Below are positions 22,826 to 34,129 of a DNA stretch of 64,000 nucleotides, piece by piece. A program made the position numbers and the translations under genes. The stretch lies in the NCBI GenBank assembly GCA_963693315.1, contig OY856186.1:234988604-235052603 (forward strand), read 5' to 3'. Within the stretch, counting starts at the first letter, position 1. Every line of letters starts with the position of its first letter. The notes below the pieces were generated by a model. The model was not told where the DNA came from. It saw nothing but the letters and a program-made list of their open reading frames with translations, and searched no databases. This DNA comes from Diogma glabrata (taxonomy: Eukaryota > Arthropoda > Insecta > Diptera > Cylindrotomidae).

Positions 22826-23595
22826 ATATGTGCTATGATAAATTTTAGTTGTTCGATTTCACTCCTTTGGAGTTTTAATTTTCTTTTTCTTTTATTTCAT
22901 CCATTTGCAAAAGAAGGAAATTAGTATGTTTTGGTCATCCTTTTTATATATTTTTAGAAAAAAAAACGTTATGAAGAAAAAATTAATTGTGCGAGTATTT
23001 AAAAGAAAATGTTTATTCAAATATAGGAGTAAAAACGATATTTTATAATTTTCACTCCTGTATTTATGAATGATATATTTATTTTATATTACTCGTTGTG
23101 AAAGAACGAAGTAAAGGAGTGATATAAGGAACGTTTTAAACTCTGATATTGTTACATCACCAAGTTGTAATATTGTAATATTTTAACAAGAAACTTATTT
23201 ATTTTTGTTTTCCTTTATACTGCTATTGTTCTCATTTGCATTTTCTTTCTTCTACGTTTTCAAGTCCAATGGGCTCTAAGTGTTAGGTAACAGGCGAGAC
23301 CGCAAGTAGTAAATAGCAGATAACACTATATGATCAGTTCGCTATCAGGGCCAGCAACAAAACTGTGCATCATGTCTAATTCTAGAATAATGCTTGATGT
23401 ATCAGCTGATCATGTCATTCAGCACGCTTACCTGTCTGACGCTAGGGATTAAGATTGATTTATCAGCGTACCCTAAGTACCTCATTCTAGGATTTTGCTT
23501 TATTTATCAGCTTACTCAGTAGTCAGACACCACATATGTAAGATACAGACAAAACTCGCAAACACCTAAATTAAATTGCCACCAACAGGTAAGAA
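22826..23595. other. Unique-looking flank, duplicated copy 2
   Basis: Same sequence as 18241-19010, including the inverted repeat around AGGAGTAAAAAC and TTTTCACTCCT and the three CTAG...TTATCAGC units. No gene recognised apart from the short ORF that follows. Confidence 0.5.
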
Positions 23596-23727
23596 ATGGC
23601 CTCAGCTAATCTGAATCGTTTAATTGAGCAGGATACTCACGATCTTGTATTAATCGAGGAGTCGATGCCAGCCTGCAAAAGATTAAAAGGTTTATCTTTT
23701 TCACGAAAACAAAAAATAGAGATTTAA
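23596..23727 (+). pseudogene. Short host ORF interrupted by the LOA-type LINE
   Basis: ATG at 23596. The LINE sits directly after codon 41, within AAAACAAAAAATA. The sequence on the other side of the LINE (from 29095) stays open for only about 20 more codons before a TGA, so the interrupted frame was short unless it continued by splicing. No family recognised. Confidence 0.25.
23705..23718. repeat. LINE target-site duplication, right of 3' end
   Basis: GAAAACAAAAAATA, 14 bp, perfectly repeated at 29081-29094 on the other side of the LINE. This fixes both ends of the element. Confidence 0.93.
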
Positions 23728-23804
23728 GAGATTAAGATTAAAATTTGGTGGTTATATTTTGTACTGCGACCAAAATGATCTATTGTACCCCACCCTACTA
23801 CTCC

Positions 23805-26393
23805 CTAGTGACTACCCAGTAAGAGCACCTCATCCAGTCCAGCTTCCTTCAGGAACCTCAGGATATGGAGAGGGTTAAGTTTATGCAGGTCATGCCCGTT
23901 AATGTAACACTCCCCCAGATGAAACCTTCTCATGTAGATCAAGGCTCCACAGTCTTTGAGAAGATGGGCTGGGGTCTCTTCTTCCAAAAGACAAAATCTA
24001 CATTCGTCTTCCTGCTCCACCCCAATGTTATTAAGGTGTTTTCTTAGTTTACAGTGTCCTGTAAGAACCCCTGTCAGTATTCTTAGGTTATTCCTATTTA
24101 ACCTACAGCACATTACTGCTCTCTTTTGATTGAACGATCCAATCAACTCCTTGGATTGCCTTAGACCCTCAGTGTTATCCCAGGTTTTGGACCAATCCGT
24201 CATAATTGCTTCCCTCATCCTTTCGTGGATGGCTTTAGTCCCCAGTCCACAAAAGGGCTCCGGGCCAACAAACGATGTTAAAGCACCTCGTCTTGCTAAT
24301 TTGTCGGCTTCTTCATTACCTGCGATACCCGCATGACCAGGTATCCAGTAAACTGTTACTTTGTTACTATTCCCAAGCTTATTTAGCTTGCTCACACAGT
24401 CTCCAACAATTTTGGATGTGATGGTGTATGAGCGTAACGCATTGATTGCTGCTTGGCTGTCTGATAAGATGGCAATTCTCTTATTCTTATATTTCCTTCT
24501 TAAGCAAAAGTTTGCGCATCTTTCGATTGCACATATCTCAGCCTGGAAGACGCTGGGGTAGGTGCCCATGGGCTCAAAATATTTGGTTTTCGGTCCAAAT
24601 ACTCCGGCGCCCACCCCTACTCCGGTTTTAGACCCATCCGCGTACCATTTGATAACATCGTTACCCAGATGGTATGTAGTGGATTCACTGCTCCACTCCG
24701 CCTTTTTGCACAACTGCGATGTATATTTCTTATCGAAGTTGTACTGCTTAATCATTCCATCTTTAGGAAACTCAAGCAAGGGATTATCCCTTGAGAGACT
24801 ATCCCGATATTTAGACTTTATGATCTTTTCCTTACCCATACCCTCCATGCTAAATCTCAGTATGGTTTCCCTAGCTACGCTCTTAATCTGCAAGTGGAGC
24901 GGAACCAGTCCTAACAGCATCTCCATTGACGCGGTAGGACAAGTCCTCATTGCCCCCGTTATGCAGATACAGGCCAGCCTCTGCACCTTTTCCAATTCAG
25001 TTTTCCCAGCATTACACTGGGCTCTTTTGCACCATGCCACCGCTCCGTAAGTGATGGCTGGTCTAACTATCATGGTATACATCCACCTTAGGATTCCTGG
25101 GCTGCACCCCCAAGTTTTACCCGCAAGGTTTTTGCATACCATTAGAGCTCTTACGGCCTTGTTTACCACTGCTTTCATGTGGCTTCTCCACAGGAGTTTG
25201 CTATCAAGAATTACTCCTAGATATTTAGTCTCCTGTGCAGATTCAATTATGGAGCCCCTCATCATGATGGGTTTCATGTTAAGTTTTCTTTTCTTGGTGA
25301 ACGGGACCATCGTGGTTTTACTCAGATTGAGTTTTAGTCCCACAGATGTGCACCAAGTATCTACCAGATTCAGTCCCCTCTGTACTATATCGCAAAGTGT
25401 TTCTTCGAACTTACCTCTGGCGATAATGACTATGTCATCCGCGTACCCAAGACACTTAATGCCCTGGTTACTTAATATAGTTAGGATTTCATCCACCACT
25501 AGACTCCACATGAGGGGTGATAAGACCCCCCCTTGCGGACAGCCCCTAGTGGTTCCAAGGCTGATTTTGCAATCCCCAGCCTTGGTTTCTGCTACTCTAG
25601 TTCTCAGCATCTCACACATCCAGTCGGTTGTGGTGTTGTCAACCTTTTTCTCACTTAGAGCCTTCCTGACCGCTCCATGTGAGGTGTTATCAAATGCTCC
25701 TTCAATGTCCAGGAAGGCACAGATAGCAACTTCTTTGTTGTCCACCGCCTCTCCTAATTCTTTCGTCAACGTGAACAGCGCGGTTTCTGTTGATCTGCCC
25801 GTTCTGTATGCGTGTTGACTATCTTGCAAAGGTGATCTCGCCAAGGTTTTGGTTCTTATGTAGTTGTCAATCACCTTTTCCATCGTTTTTAACATGAAAG
25901 ATGTTAAACTAATGGGTCTATGAGACTTCGGCTGAGTGACATCTTTCTTACCTACTTTCGGAATAAATATCAATTTCGCCGTTCTCCATGGTTCTGGAAT
26001 ATGCCCAAGCGCCAGACTGCTCCTGAATATGCCCAGGAGGTGCGGTAACAGCCACTTTTGCCCCCTCTGCAGGAGAGCTGGGACTATACCGTCCACTCCT
26101 GGTGATTTGTATGGCTGGAAAGTGCCTATGGCCCACTTAATACGTTCCTCCGTAAAAAGTGAGGCAGCCACCCTCCAGTCCTCTGGGCTTGGTCTTTTAG
26201 TTTTCTGCTTACCCGTGTCTTCTGTACACGCGCTTATGCCTCCCGGAAAGTGTGTTCCTAGAAGAAGAGCAGCTCTCTGCTGCTCATCCTCTGTTTGCGT
26301 GCCATCCGGCCTTCTTAACGAAGTTTTAATCTCGACACCGTCCTTCGTCAAAGCCCTATGCAGCCTAGCCGCTACAGGCCGAGATATTATCAC
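23805..26393 (-). pseudogene. LOA-type LINE ORF2: reverse transcriptase and RNase H part
   Basis: 862 open codons, in a different frame from the endonuclease part. RT motifs run in order: KLIFIPKVGK and HRPISLTSF near residues 140-165, CAFLDIEGAFDN near 225, GCPQGGVLSPLMW near 285, and the catalytic YADD at about residue 317 (25434-25445). RNase H follows at about 580-705 with ADGSK, QAEICAIE, SDSQAA and GNEEADKLA supplying the acidic residues. A C-terminal Cys/His segment (CRFCLLEEETPAHLLKDC) is usual in this group. The first methionine is not a true start, because the frame is continuous with the endonuclease in intact relatives. The +1 frame change near 26385 probably inactivates this copy. 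Confidence 0.9.
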
Positions 26394-27480
26394 AAAAGGT
26401 TCTGAAACTGCCCCTCTTTGCCCTCCTAATTTCCTTATTGTAGGTGGTAAGCACCCTGGTATACTCTTCCCAGTTTCCGGATTGCTTTGCTCTATTGAAA
26501 AGTCTCCGTACTTCTGTTCTTAATTTTGATAACTCCTTGCTCCACCAAAGCGCTTCTCTCTGCTCTTTTACCTTAGTAATTGGGCAGCTGGCTTCAAACG
26601 CCTTGGTGATTGCCAGATTTACCTCCGCTACAGCTTGTTCCAGCGCGGTGTAGTGTTTTACTGTCCCTCTAACAGTTACTAGCTGTAGACTTTCTTTAAG
26701 GTTCTCCTCAAATTGATCCCACCTTGTGTTCCTGGGGTTCCGAAATGGGGGTGATTCCTCTTTCGTACTATCCAGTTCAAACAGAATCATTCTATGATCC
26801 GACAGGGAGGGTTCATTTGATACTCTCCAGTTCTTTATGAACTGACCTACTTCGATACTTCCTACCGTTAAATCTAACACTTCCTGTCTTGCCCTTGTGA
26901 CAAAGGTGGGAGTGTTCCCGACGTTAAACACGCTAAGGTTTTCTTTTATTAAAAATTCTAACAGAAACTCACCTCTCTGGTTTGTATCCGTACTTCCCCA
27001 TGTCTCGTTGTGAGCATTTGCATCACAACCGATGATAAGAGGCCACTTCTTCTTGTTGCACCATTCTACCAGCCCCTGTACCTCCGTAGGCGGTATCTGT
27101 GTCCCGTCCCCTGCACAGTATGCCGATGCTACCACTACCTGGCGGCGAATGCCTCCGAGTGTGATGGTAGTTGATATGGCCACCAAGTCCTTGGTAAGAA
27201 AATCTGAAAGACAAATATAATTAATGTTTTTCCTAATCATAATGCACGCTCTGGGTGAGTCTGCATTAGTATCCCATACTACCTTCGCCTCGCTGTTGGC
27301 AATGCCCCTCACCCTGTTTTTGTCGATCCAGGGTTCCTGTATCAGCGTGGGCCCTAGTTGTTTCTTAGTGAATGTCCTGGCCACCACAGCTGATGCTGCT
27401 ATGGCGTGGTGGACATTCACTTGGGCCACGCACAATCTTCCTGCCGCCGCTATTAGATGTTGTCGGAGAGGGGCGTACCT
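26365..27480 (-). pseudogene. LOA-type LINE ORF2: endonuclease part
   Basis: AP-endonuclease-like domain. The open frame begins directly after the ORF1 stop at 27481-27483, in the same frame as ORF1. There is no early ATG, and the first codons read RYAPLRQHLIAAAGRL. Motifs seen are TLIQEPW, CDANAHNETWGSTDTNQRGE, LDLTVGS and SLSDHRMILFE, the usual metal and phosphate-binding residues. It ends KRGSFRTFCDNIS then a premature stop, where the frame passes to the RT part. This endonuclease would nick target DNA for target-primed reverse transcription. Confidence 0.88.
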
Positions 27481-28716
27481 TCATCCTTCATCCTTCAGAG
27501 GGGCCCCTTCATCCTTCATCCTCTCCTCCTCCTCGGTCCCCACATCCTCGATGCTGCTATAATCCTCTGCAGCAACATCCTCCACCTCTTCGACAACCAT
27601 ATTTACCACCTCATTGGGTGTCGTTAAGGTTGTGACTGCTCCCCTTGTCGGTGAAAGTATCTGAGGTGCTTCCCCCGAGATACTACTTGTGGCTTTTTCC
27701 TCTGTTCTTTCCGCAACCGCCCTTCTTGGTCCGTGGACAAAGACTTTGCCAAATCGATAGTTAAGGGTATTCCCTACCTCCGATAAGGCTGTCTTTGCTC
27801 TGTCGTCGATCAGTGCAGTCAGGAGCTGGCCTGTGCCCTCATCCCGATTGCCCGACAGCTTCCAATCCTTGATAAACAAGCCAGCGTTTTGCCCTTCTAG
27901 CAGCGCGAGAGATTTCTCCCTGGTCTGCCCAGCACTCCTTGGGAGAAAGACGGTAATCTTGTGAGGAATCGGAATATTATCTCCCAATTTCGTCACAAGT
28001 GAATGTTTACCAACTTTCACTTCAGGTAAAACAGACACGAGCCATTTTGCCGTCTGCTCGTCGTCGCACTCTACCATCACATAACCAGGTTTGAAGTGAA
28101 TCCCCCCAAACCCGATCCTGTGATCAGCGCATCCTTTTGCTAGTTGGTTTACTAGCCCTGCCTCGATTAACCCCAGCTCCTCCGCGCTAAGCATCTTCTG
28201 GGGATAATCCTCATCCAGGATAGCCACCTTAATCGTCTTCATTACACCGGCGTAGCTGGTGCCTGGTCTGAGATGATCTTGCTCTCTGTCCTGACGAGTG
28301 GCTATCCTAGGCTTCTTTGCTGCTTTTTCCTGTGGCGTCGTAGCCTCTCTGGCACGCTTCACATTTTCAGCTGCGACGGTTGGGGTATTCCCTTTCCGTT
28401 CAAGAGCCTTCCTTTTAGAGTCCTCGGGAGACATCCCTTCCGCGAGGAACCTTAGGTACCACCTGGTACCAGCACCACTGAGCCCCCGCCTCAGTGGATC
28501 ATCCAGCCCTCCGGGCTGTCCTATAGGTGGTAAAGGTGGGCCTCTCTGCCTACTGCACCTCTTGCTTTTCCTTGGCATTGTGCTATTTTCTGCCGGCACG
28601 GAAGCTTTACTGGTCCCGGCCATAGAATTATCACTTGCCGCTGGTACATTCACGTCAGCAGCATGACGAGGAGACTCGCTCCTGCGCCTGCCACTTGTAC
28701 CTGCTTTCCTCGTCAA
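27481..28716 (-). CDS. LOA-type LINE ORF1 (DUF4780-like)
   Basis: Up to 411 codons. The frame opens at a TTG, so the first usable ATG is probably at 28623 (SMAGTSK), giving about 380 residues. The N-terminus is basic and Ser-rich. Residues about 95-150 contain YLRFLAEGMSPEDSKRKALE and a Lys/Arg-rich patch. From about 170 to 345 the sequence follows the DUF4780 pattern: TSYAGVMKTIKVAI, FKPGYVMVECDDEQTAKWL, DNIPIPHKITVFLPRS, FIKDWKLSGNRDEGTGQLL and LNYRFGKVFVHGP. No CCHC knuckle is visible. The acidic tail ends in a short repeat (MKDEGAPLKDEG). It is presumed to bind the element RNA in the particle. Confidence 0.85.
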   Translation of the reverse strand: MTRKAGTSGRRRSESPRHAADVNVPAASDNSMAGTSKASVPAENSTMPRKSKRCSRQRGPPLPPIGQPGGLDDPLRRGLSGAGTRWYLRFLAEGMSPEDSKRKALERKGNTPTVAAENVKRAREATTPQEKAAKKPRIATRQDREQDHLRPGTSYAGVMKTIKVAILDEDYPQKMLSAEELGLIEAGLVNQLAKGCADHRIGFGGIHFKPGYVMVECDDEQTAKWLVSVLPEVKVGKHSLVTKLGDNIPIPHKITVFLPRSAGQTREKSLALLEGQNAGLFIKDWKLSGNRDEGTGQLLTALIDDRAKTALSEVGNTLNYRFGKVFVHGPRRAVAERTEEKATSSISGEAPQILSPTRGAVTTLTTPNEVVNMVVEEVEDVAAEDYSSIEDVGTEEEERMKDEGAPLKDEG

Positions 28717-29080
28717 CGCGGTGACGTCCCGCTTTTGATATTTATTTGTGTTTTTGTTTTTAGAATTTTTGTTATTTTTTTTCCATTTTTGTTCCCACGA
28801 GCTTCACGGGAAGATAGGTCGACCAAGTCAGAGCCCTGATAACTTGGCAAGGTAAAATACACCTGGAGGTTACCCGGTATCCAGGCGGCTCCGTTCGCGA
28901 CTGAGCTATTTGAATGGGCCCCCAGTCTGGCCGATCATCGGCGCGGCACGAGTCGCATGACACCTTGATCCAGCCCATTTTGGTAATCATTTAGCGTGAC
29001 CCGCTCCACACCTGGATCATTAAACACACGTGCAAGGAAAGAGCACTTAGACCCGGAGGCGATAGCATTATGGAGCTGGA
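28717..29080 (-). other. LOA-type LINE 5' UTR
   Basis: Between the target duplication and ORF1. Relatively GC-rich near 28800-29070, then an A-rich stretch (28740-28795) before ORF1. A 72-codon frame at 28772-28990 lies here. It resembles no known ORF1 and I treat it as untranslated. LINEs of this type carry an internal promoter here, but I cannot point to one. Confidence 0.6.
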
Positions 29081-29094
29081 GAAAACAAAAAATA
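29081..29094. repeat. LINE target-site duplication, left of 5' end
   Basis: GAAAACAAAAAATA, a perfect match to 23705-23718. Confidence 0.93.
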
Positions 29095-29987
29095 ACGCCT
29101 GTCTGTAATTTTAGTATTGTTTGGGGAAATAATAAACAATTAATATGTTGTTGATATTATCATACAAATCAAATAAAAATATTTTTATCACTATTTTTTA
29201 TTAGTGTAATGTTTTTATAAACCGATGTGTATTATAAAGTGATATGTGATATGGGATATGTATAATATAACAATAACCGAAAAATTAAAAAATAAAACAA
29301 AATGTACTAATTGTACTAATGTACTAATTTTTTTAATTGTAATAAACTTATTATTGTAATGTTCCTGAAGATGGGCCTAACCCGAAATATATAGATTTAT
29401 TTAATAACAAAAATTATATTTAAATTAAAAACGGGGTTAAATAGAAGAAAAAAAGTAACAAATTTAAAATTATACTCCCGGCAAAACAAATTTACATAAA
29501 GTACAGCAATATTAAACACTAATATGTTATTGAAGACTATATTTATGAAACCGTGTTATTCAATTTGTGATACTTTTTAGGCCCAAACTTTTGAGTGATT
29601 ACTGATTAAGGTCCCAATGTATTTAATTTGTTTCTCAAGAAAGAGAATTAAGAGTGAAAGAATTTTCTCATCTGGCAACATTTTGGTTCAAACTCCAAAT
29701 TTTTTCAATCGATCACCTTAATCCAAATTAACCGGCTTGAACGACCAAATGTCAATTTCAGGTATTTTAGCCAATCAGCAGAAGAAAAACTGCTGATGTT
29801 TAATTGTTTTGTTATATGTTTAATTTTAATTTATAATTGACTATATATTTGTTTATAATAATTATTATATCTTAATGCCCATATTAATACTTTCCCTTAT
29901 TCGAGTCTGGTTCACATCATCGGCGTTTTGATTCGATTTTCGATCTTCTTTAAAAAAACAAAACAAAAATTGGCTTTCCACCAACAT
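29095..29987. other. AT-rich region with no gene recognised
   Basis: A small patch of satellite-like units (GTGATATGTGATATGGGATATG) lies at 29239-29260. A hammerhead-like string CTGAAGA...CCCGAAA lies at 29365-29387. Otherwise AT-rich sequence with no ORF of note. Confidence 0.5.
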
Positions 29988-30095
29988 TAAAGAATGATGT
30001 GGGGTTCAGGTATTAAAAGGTTTCTATGAGTTGTTGTGACCCATGTTGAAATTCCTATTACACAACATTTCTTAATAAAAAAATGTGATATTTAT
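29988..30095 (+). mobile_element. CR1-like LINE 3'-end remnant
   Basis: TATTAAAAGGTTTCTATG, GTTGTTGTGACCCAT and CCTATTACACAACATTT correspond to the 3' UTR of the LINE ending at 63822 (TTAAAAGGTATTTATGTG, TTGTTGTGACACAT, CCTATTACACAACACATTT). It is 5'-truncated to little more than the 3' UTR. Confidence 0.75.
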
Positions 30096-32296
30096 TATGA
30101 ATTGTAAATTACTGGATGAGGATACCTCAGTTGTTTTGAATAAATAATAAACCAAAAAATATTACAAAAAATGCTTTGATTTAAATCACAATTCTAGGGT
30201 TTTCTTCACCCCAATTTCTTTTACTTTTGTATACATAATTAAGAAATAAATAATTCAAATTTATTTCTTTATTATTATAATTTTTCTTTGTGCCGCCTTT
30301 ATTCAGTGTTAATTGTTATTTTTTTCTTATTGAAAAAAGAAATACAATTGGTTTTAAATTTAATTGCTTTATCCTAAAATAATACTCGACTTATTTGTTT
30401 GTTTTTGGTGTAAATAATGAGGGTCTAGCGATCTTCACAACGAAAAACTGGTTGTTGAATAATAGACGTTTATACACCTTTTGTTGTTGTAGCCAACCCA
30501 AGATCTTAATCCAAATAGAAAACAAAAGGAGTTAGAAATTCAATCTCAAAAATAATATTTTTTGTTTTTTTTTTAAATTCTCATTCCAGGCTGAAGTCTA
30601 GGAAAAAAGGAAAAACTCTTTTATAAAGTTTCAATTTCTTTTAGTTGTAATAAAACCAAAAGCTTTTTTTTGTACATTTAGGGAGCAAGAGAAGCCTCAT
30701 GATTTTAATAAAATTTAAAATAAACAAAAAGGTTAAAGGAAAAAAATTAAATTTATATTTTCCAAGAAAAAAAAAGTCTTTTATCTTTACTATTGTTGTA
30801 AAAAGCTGTGGAATGTGGATTGCGTGTGATCTGATGAAAAAAACGTTCCATTATTAAAATTTGTTTCGGTAAATTTTTATTTAAGGAAATAAAATGTGTA
30901 CCAATCGATGTTCTTATTTTTTGGGGTTCGTTTAGAATTAAACGATTTGTTTTGTGAGTGGATTTGTTATTTTATATCCGTTATAAAGAAAACTTAATTT
31001 AAATTTTATATAATTTAATCTGCGATGTGGTGGTGAGTGGTGATGGTGTTTTTTGTTAACACTCAGGTTAATGTTATTAAGTTTTTTTGTTCATACTATA
31101 AATATTTTAGGAGAAATTATAATTAATTATAGGTAACTTCAAAAGAAGTCATATCCCAGTGAACACAAGACGTAATTATGACATCACACAGAGGTCATAT
31201 ATATGTGATGTAGTTGTTACGTAAATTTGACATAAAACTGACACTCGTCATGGCTTTAACCTGGTATCATTTATATGATGCTTTCATGACATCACACTCA
31301 TCTTAAATTTGACTTTGATATGATGTCATAATTTGGAGTTGAATATGTCCATATTATGATTTTGTTACATTACACTAGAGGTATATCCATTTAATTAAAT
31401 TGTATATAGTTTGAAATTCTATGCGTATAGTTAGTTATTGCTTCCAGCAGGCTATAAAATAGTGGGTAAGTAGTGAGCAATAACTGACTGACGGGTAGGT
31501 GTTTTTATCAACTCGGTTAACCGGGTAGACAGTATCTTATTTTTAAAAGCCCTAATTTTGTGCGTTTAATGGCAAGACATCCCTTACACTTCAAAGAGTT
31601 CTCGCGTTTTTTTTGTACATCTCTCGTTTCAGATTAACTTTCAAATAATGCATTGTACATTTGGAATTCGATGAAAAATAAATTTGTACTTTGTAAACTT
31701 AATTGTGTCGACCATCGGGACTATTTATTTATATATTTTTTATTTTTAAGTTTTAGTTCATAAATGTACATATAGTAGAATTTTTTTGCCAGCGAACACG
31801 AAATTTGTTTGTTATGCGCTTATTGTTTGCACATGCGCATATTGTTTACACATTCAGTGTCTCGATTTAAATATTAAAAAAAAACTTTTGGGGTCCCATT
31901 GAAATGGACAAAAAAACGCATAAAATTAATAAATTACTACTGAAATTCAACCAATTATAATAAAAAACCAAAAACTAGTAAAAATATTAATGATTTTGTA
32001 GGCAATGTAACAAAATTTTGATAATTAAAAATAAATATAATAAAATAACGACGCCTATGGAAACAAATATCACAACAAACAAATGGTGCGAACTAGAAGT
32101 AGAAATTTAACTAATATAATTGTTTTGAAAACAAATTTATCCCAAAATTTATCATCTTTTATCTCTTGCTGCGTCCGATCTGTCAAAAATTCGCTGACAA
32201 AAAAATTCTACTATACATTTTTGTAGCTTGGTTTTATTTTAGCTTAAATAGTTATATGAAATGTTTTTATTCTTGCAGTATCCAATTTGCTTATCA
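30096..32296. other. AT-rich intergenic stretch
   Basis: No ORF, RNA gene or recognised element. A block at 31140-31380 is rich in TGACATCA and ATGTCAT words in both orientations, resembling a similar block at 53360-53530. These may be decayed copies of one palindromic element. Confidence 0.45.
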
Positions 32297-32590
32297 AAAT
32301 GTATCATTTCTTTGGTTTGGTACTTTTACGTTGTGTATTGAACCCTAAAAACAAACTCCTGATTTGGTTCCTTTGACGTTCTTACCGCTGAAATGTGCGA
32401 GTGGTAAGATATCATTTCTTTTTATTTGTTTTTTTACGTTGTGTACCTAACCTCTCTAAGAAAACTGCTGTATTTACATTTTTGATGTTTTTTGCCGCTA
32501 AGATATCATTTCTTTTTGTTTGTTTTGTTTTTGTACATTGTGTATTAAACATCTTTAAAAAAATGCTGAATTTACATTTTTGATGTTTTT
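32297..32590. repeat. Degenerate tandem repeat, about 95-105 bp, three units
   Basis: Each unit starts GATATCATTTCTTT or GTATCATTTCTTT, continues with a TTTT-rich part, TACGTTGTGTA or TACATTGTGTA, and ends near TTTTTGATGTTTTTT (units near 32297, 32408 and 32504). Non-coding. Confidence 0.75.
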
Positions 32591-32984
32591 TTCTGTTATA
32601 CATATACTATTACAAATTATGAGTTGCCCCTATAGTCATTTACTTGCAACCAGAAAGTATTCGAACAAAATCCCAACAATTTTATATGCTAATGATTTAA
32701 TTAATCGAACGTTTTCTAACTGTAGTGGAACATTAACAAGGAAAATTTGAATTCATCTGAATCAGACAACGATCGATGCAGATATTTTATTATTTCACGA
32801 TAAAATAAAGAAAATAAAAAATAACTACAGGTGAAAATTGCAAGCATTTTTTATGCAGCAACAAAACTTAAGTTGGGTTATCAATAACGATAGTGCTTTT
32901 GACGTGTTCATTGATCGTGTGACGTACGGTTTTTCTCAAGCATTAAAGCCCGCATATAGAGTTATACGAAAACTAATTACTTTG

Positions 32985-33245
32985 GGCAAACAATAGCGTG
33001 TCATCATCAAGGAATATTCCATAACTAAAATTCAGCGAGTGCTATCGTTTACTGAATTAAGTTTATCCGCCAACACCGCTAAGGTTTCACCTTCGCTAAC
33101 GATAGCTCACTGTTGTTGCCAGTGGTATATAAAATTCCACGTTTACTCCTATGGCTATTGTAAGAACTGGAGTAGGCGGGATTGTCATACCCATAGACCA
33201 AAATATTACAAATCAACAAAAACTAATCCTTCCATGCGAGTTTAA
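32985..33245 (+). repeat. Dispersed SINE-like repeat, copy 1
   Basis: About 260 bp. Landmarks are GTGTCATCATCAAGGAATA, CGCTAAGGTTTCACCTT, TTGCCAGTGGTATAT, AACTGGAGTAGGCGGGATTGTCAT and a 3' end TCCTTCCATGCG. The same landmarks occur at 34130-34211 plus 52776-52965, at 54461-54510 (part) and at 60240-60475 (reverse). No clear Pol III boxes. It may be an old SINE or another short non-autonomous element. Confidence 0.75.
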
Positions 33246-34129
33246 AATTACTTTTTTTAACAGGATTCCACGTTTTCATTGATTAATCCTGGTACAAAAG
33301 ACTATCCCGTAATCGGGATCATAAAAAATGTAGGGAATCAAAAGCCCCCGATTGCAATCCCTAGTCACAATCGAAATAGAAACGAGCATATTTTTTTTTT
33401 TAATAAAATGTGTTGTGTAGTAGGAATTACAATATGTGTCACAATAGCACTTAAAAAACTTTTAAGACCAAGGTCCCACAATAACATACGTTCAAAGGTG
33501 TTGATGGACGTAAATCTTCATTTTTTTGTTTTTTTTATATTTTTTGTTAAAGAATGGATATAACTAAACAAAAAATCCTATCACTGACAAAATATGACAT
33601 AGGCCAATATTTTATGATAGAATAAAGAAAATAAAAGTAAATAGCAAATTTTTACAAAAATTTGCTGAAACAAAACAAAAATGTTGTTGCCAATAATCCA
33701 GCCATTGCATATTGTAACGACGGACTATTTCCAATTTTTACTCTAAAATAATAGTTTTCAAATTCAATCAAATTCCCTAATAATTTTATTAATTTTCTTC
33801 AATTGCAATAAACGTAGACATTTATTTGTACCACTGTACAATTAAACATTTTTTTTGTTGATGATTTAAATAAGTTCAATTAAAAATAATCAACTCAATT
33901 TCAATTAAAAATACAAGTTTTGTATTGTTGTTATATGTTGGAGAAATTGCTTATTACGATGACGGAAGGGGAAACAGAAAAGCTAATAATATGATATATA
34001 AACGATCAAATTGTTTGGATCGAGTCAAATAGTATATAATTTTTAAATCAAGAATTAGTATATAAAATTAAATCAAATGATTTAGTCTATAAATTAAAAT
34101 CAAAAAGAGTATTAAAAGTGATTAAAATC
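33246..34129. other. AT-rich stretch with no gene recognised
   Basis: Low-complexity AT-rich sequence. A 94-codon frame at 33279 lacks any known feature and is probably chance. Confidence 0.5.

Larger units (their letters stand above)
23719..29080 (-). mobile_element. Full-length LOA-type LINE (5.36 kb)
   Basis: A non-LTR retrotransposon on the minus strand with 5' UTR (about 28717-29080), ORF1, an AP-type endonuclease, reverse transcriptase, RNase H and a short 3' UTR ending CTTAATCTCTTAAATCTC with no long poly(A). The perfect 14-bp target duplication shows it is complete. RNase H after RT, together with the endonuclease style, supports the LOA clade over CR1 or Jockey. I is a less likely alternative. 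Two breaks are visible: an in-frame TGA between ORF1 and the endonuclease, and a frameshift between endonuclease and RT. GC content is clearly higher than the surroundings. Confidence 0.92.

Noticed and set aside
24130..26523. Several plus-strand frames of 60-255 codons opposite the LOA-type LINE
   Set aside because: They are antisense shadows of the RT ORF. The minus strand carries all RT and RNase H motifs.
28772..28990. 72-codon minus-strand frame upstream of LINE ORF1
   Set aside because: It lies wholly in the LINE 5' UTR, has no recognisable domain, and is short enough to be chance in a GC-richer stretch.
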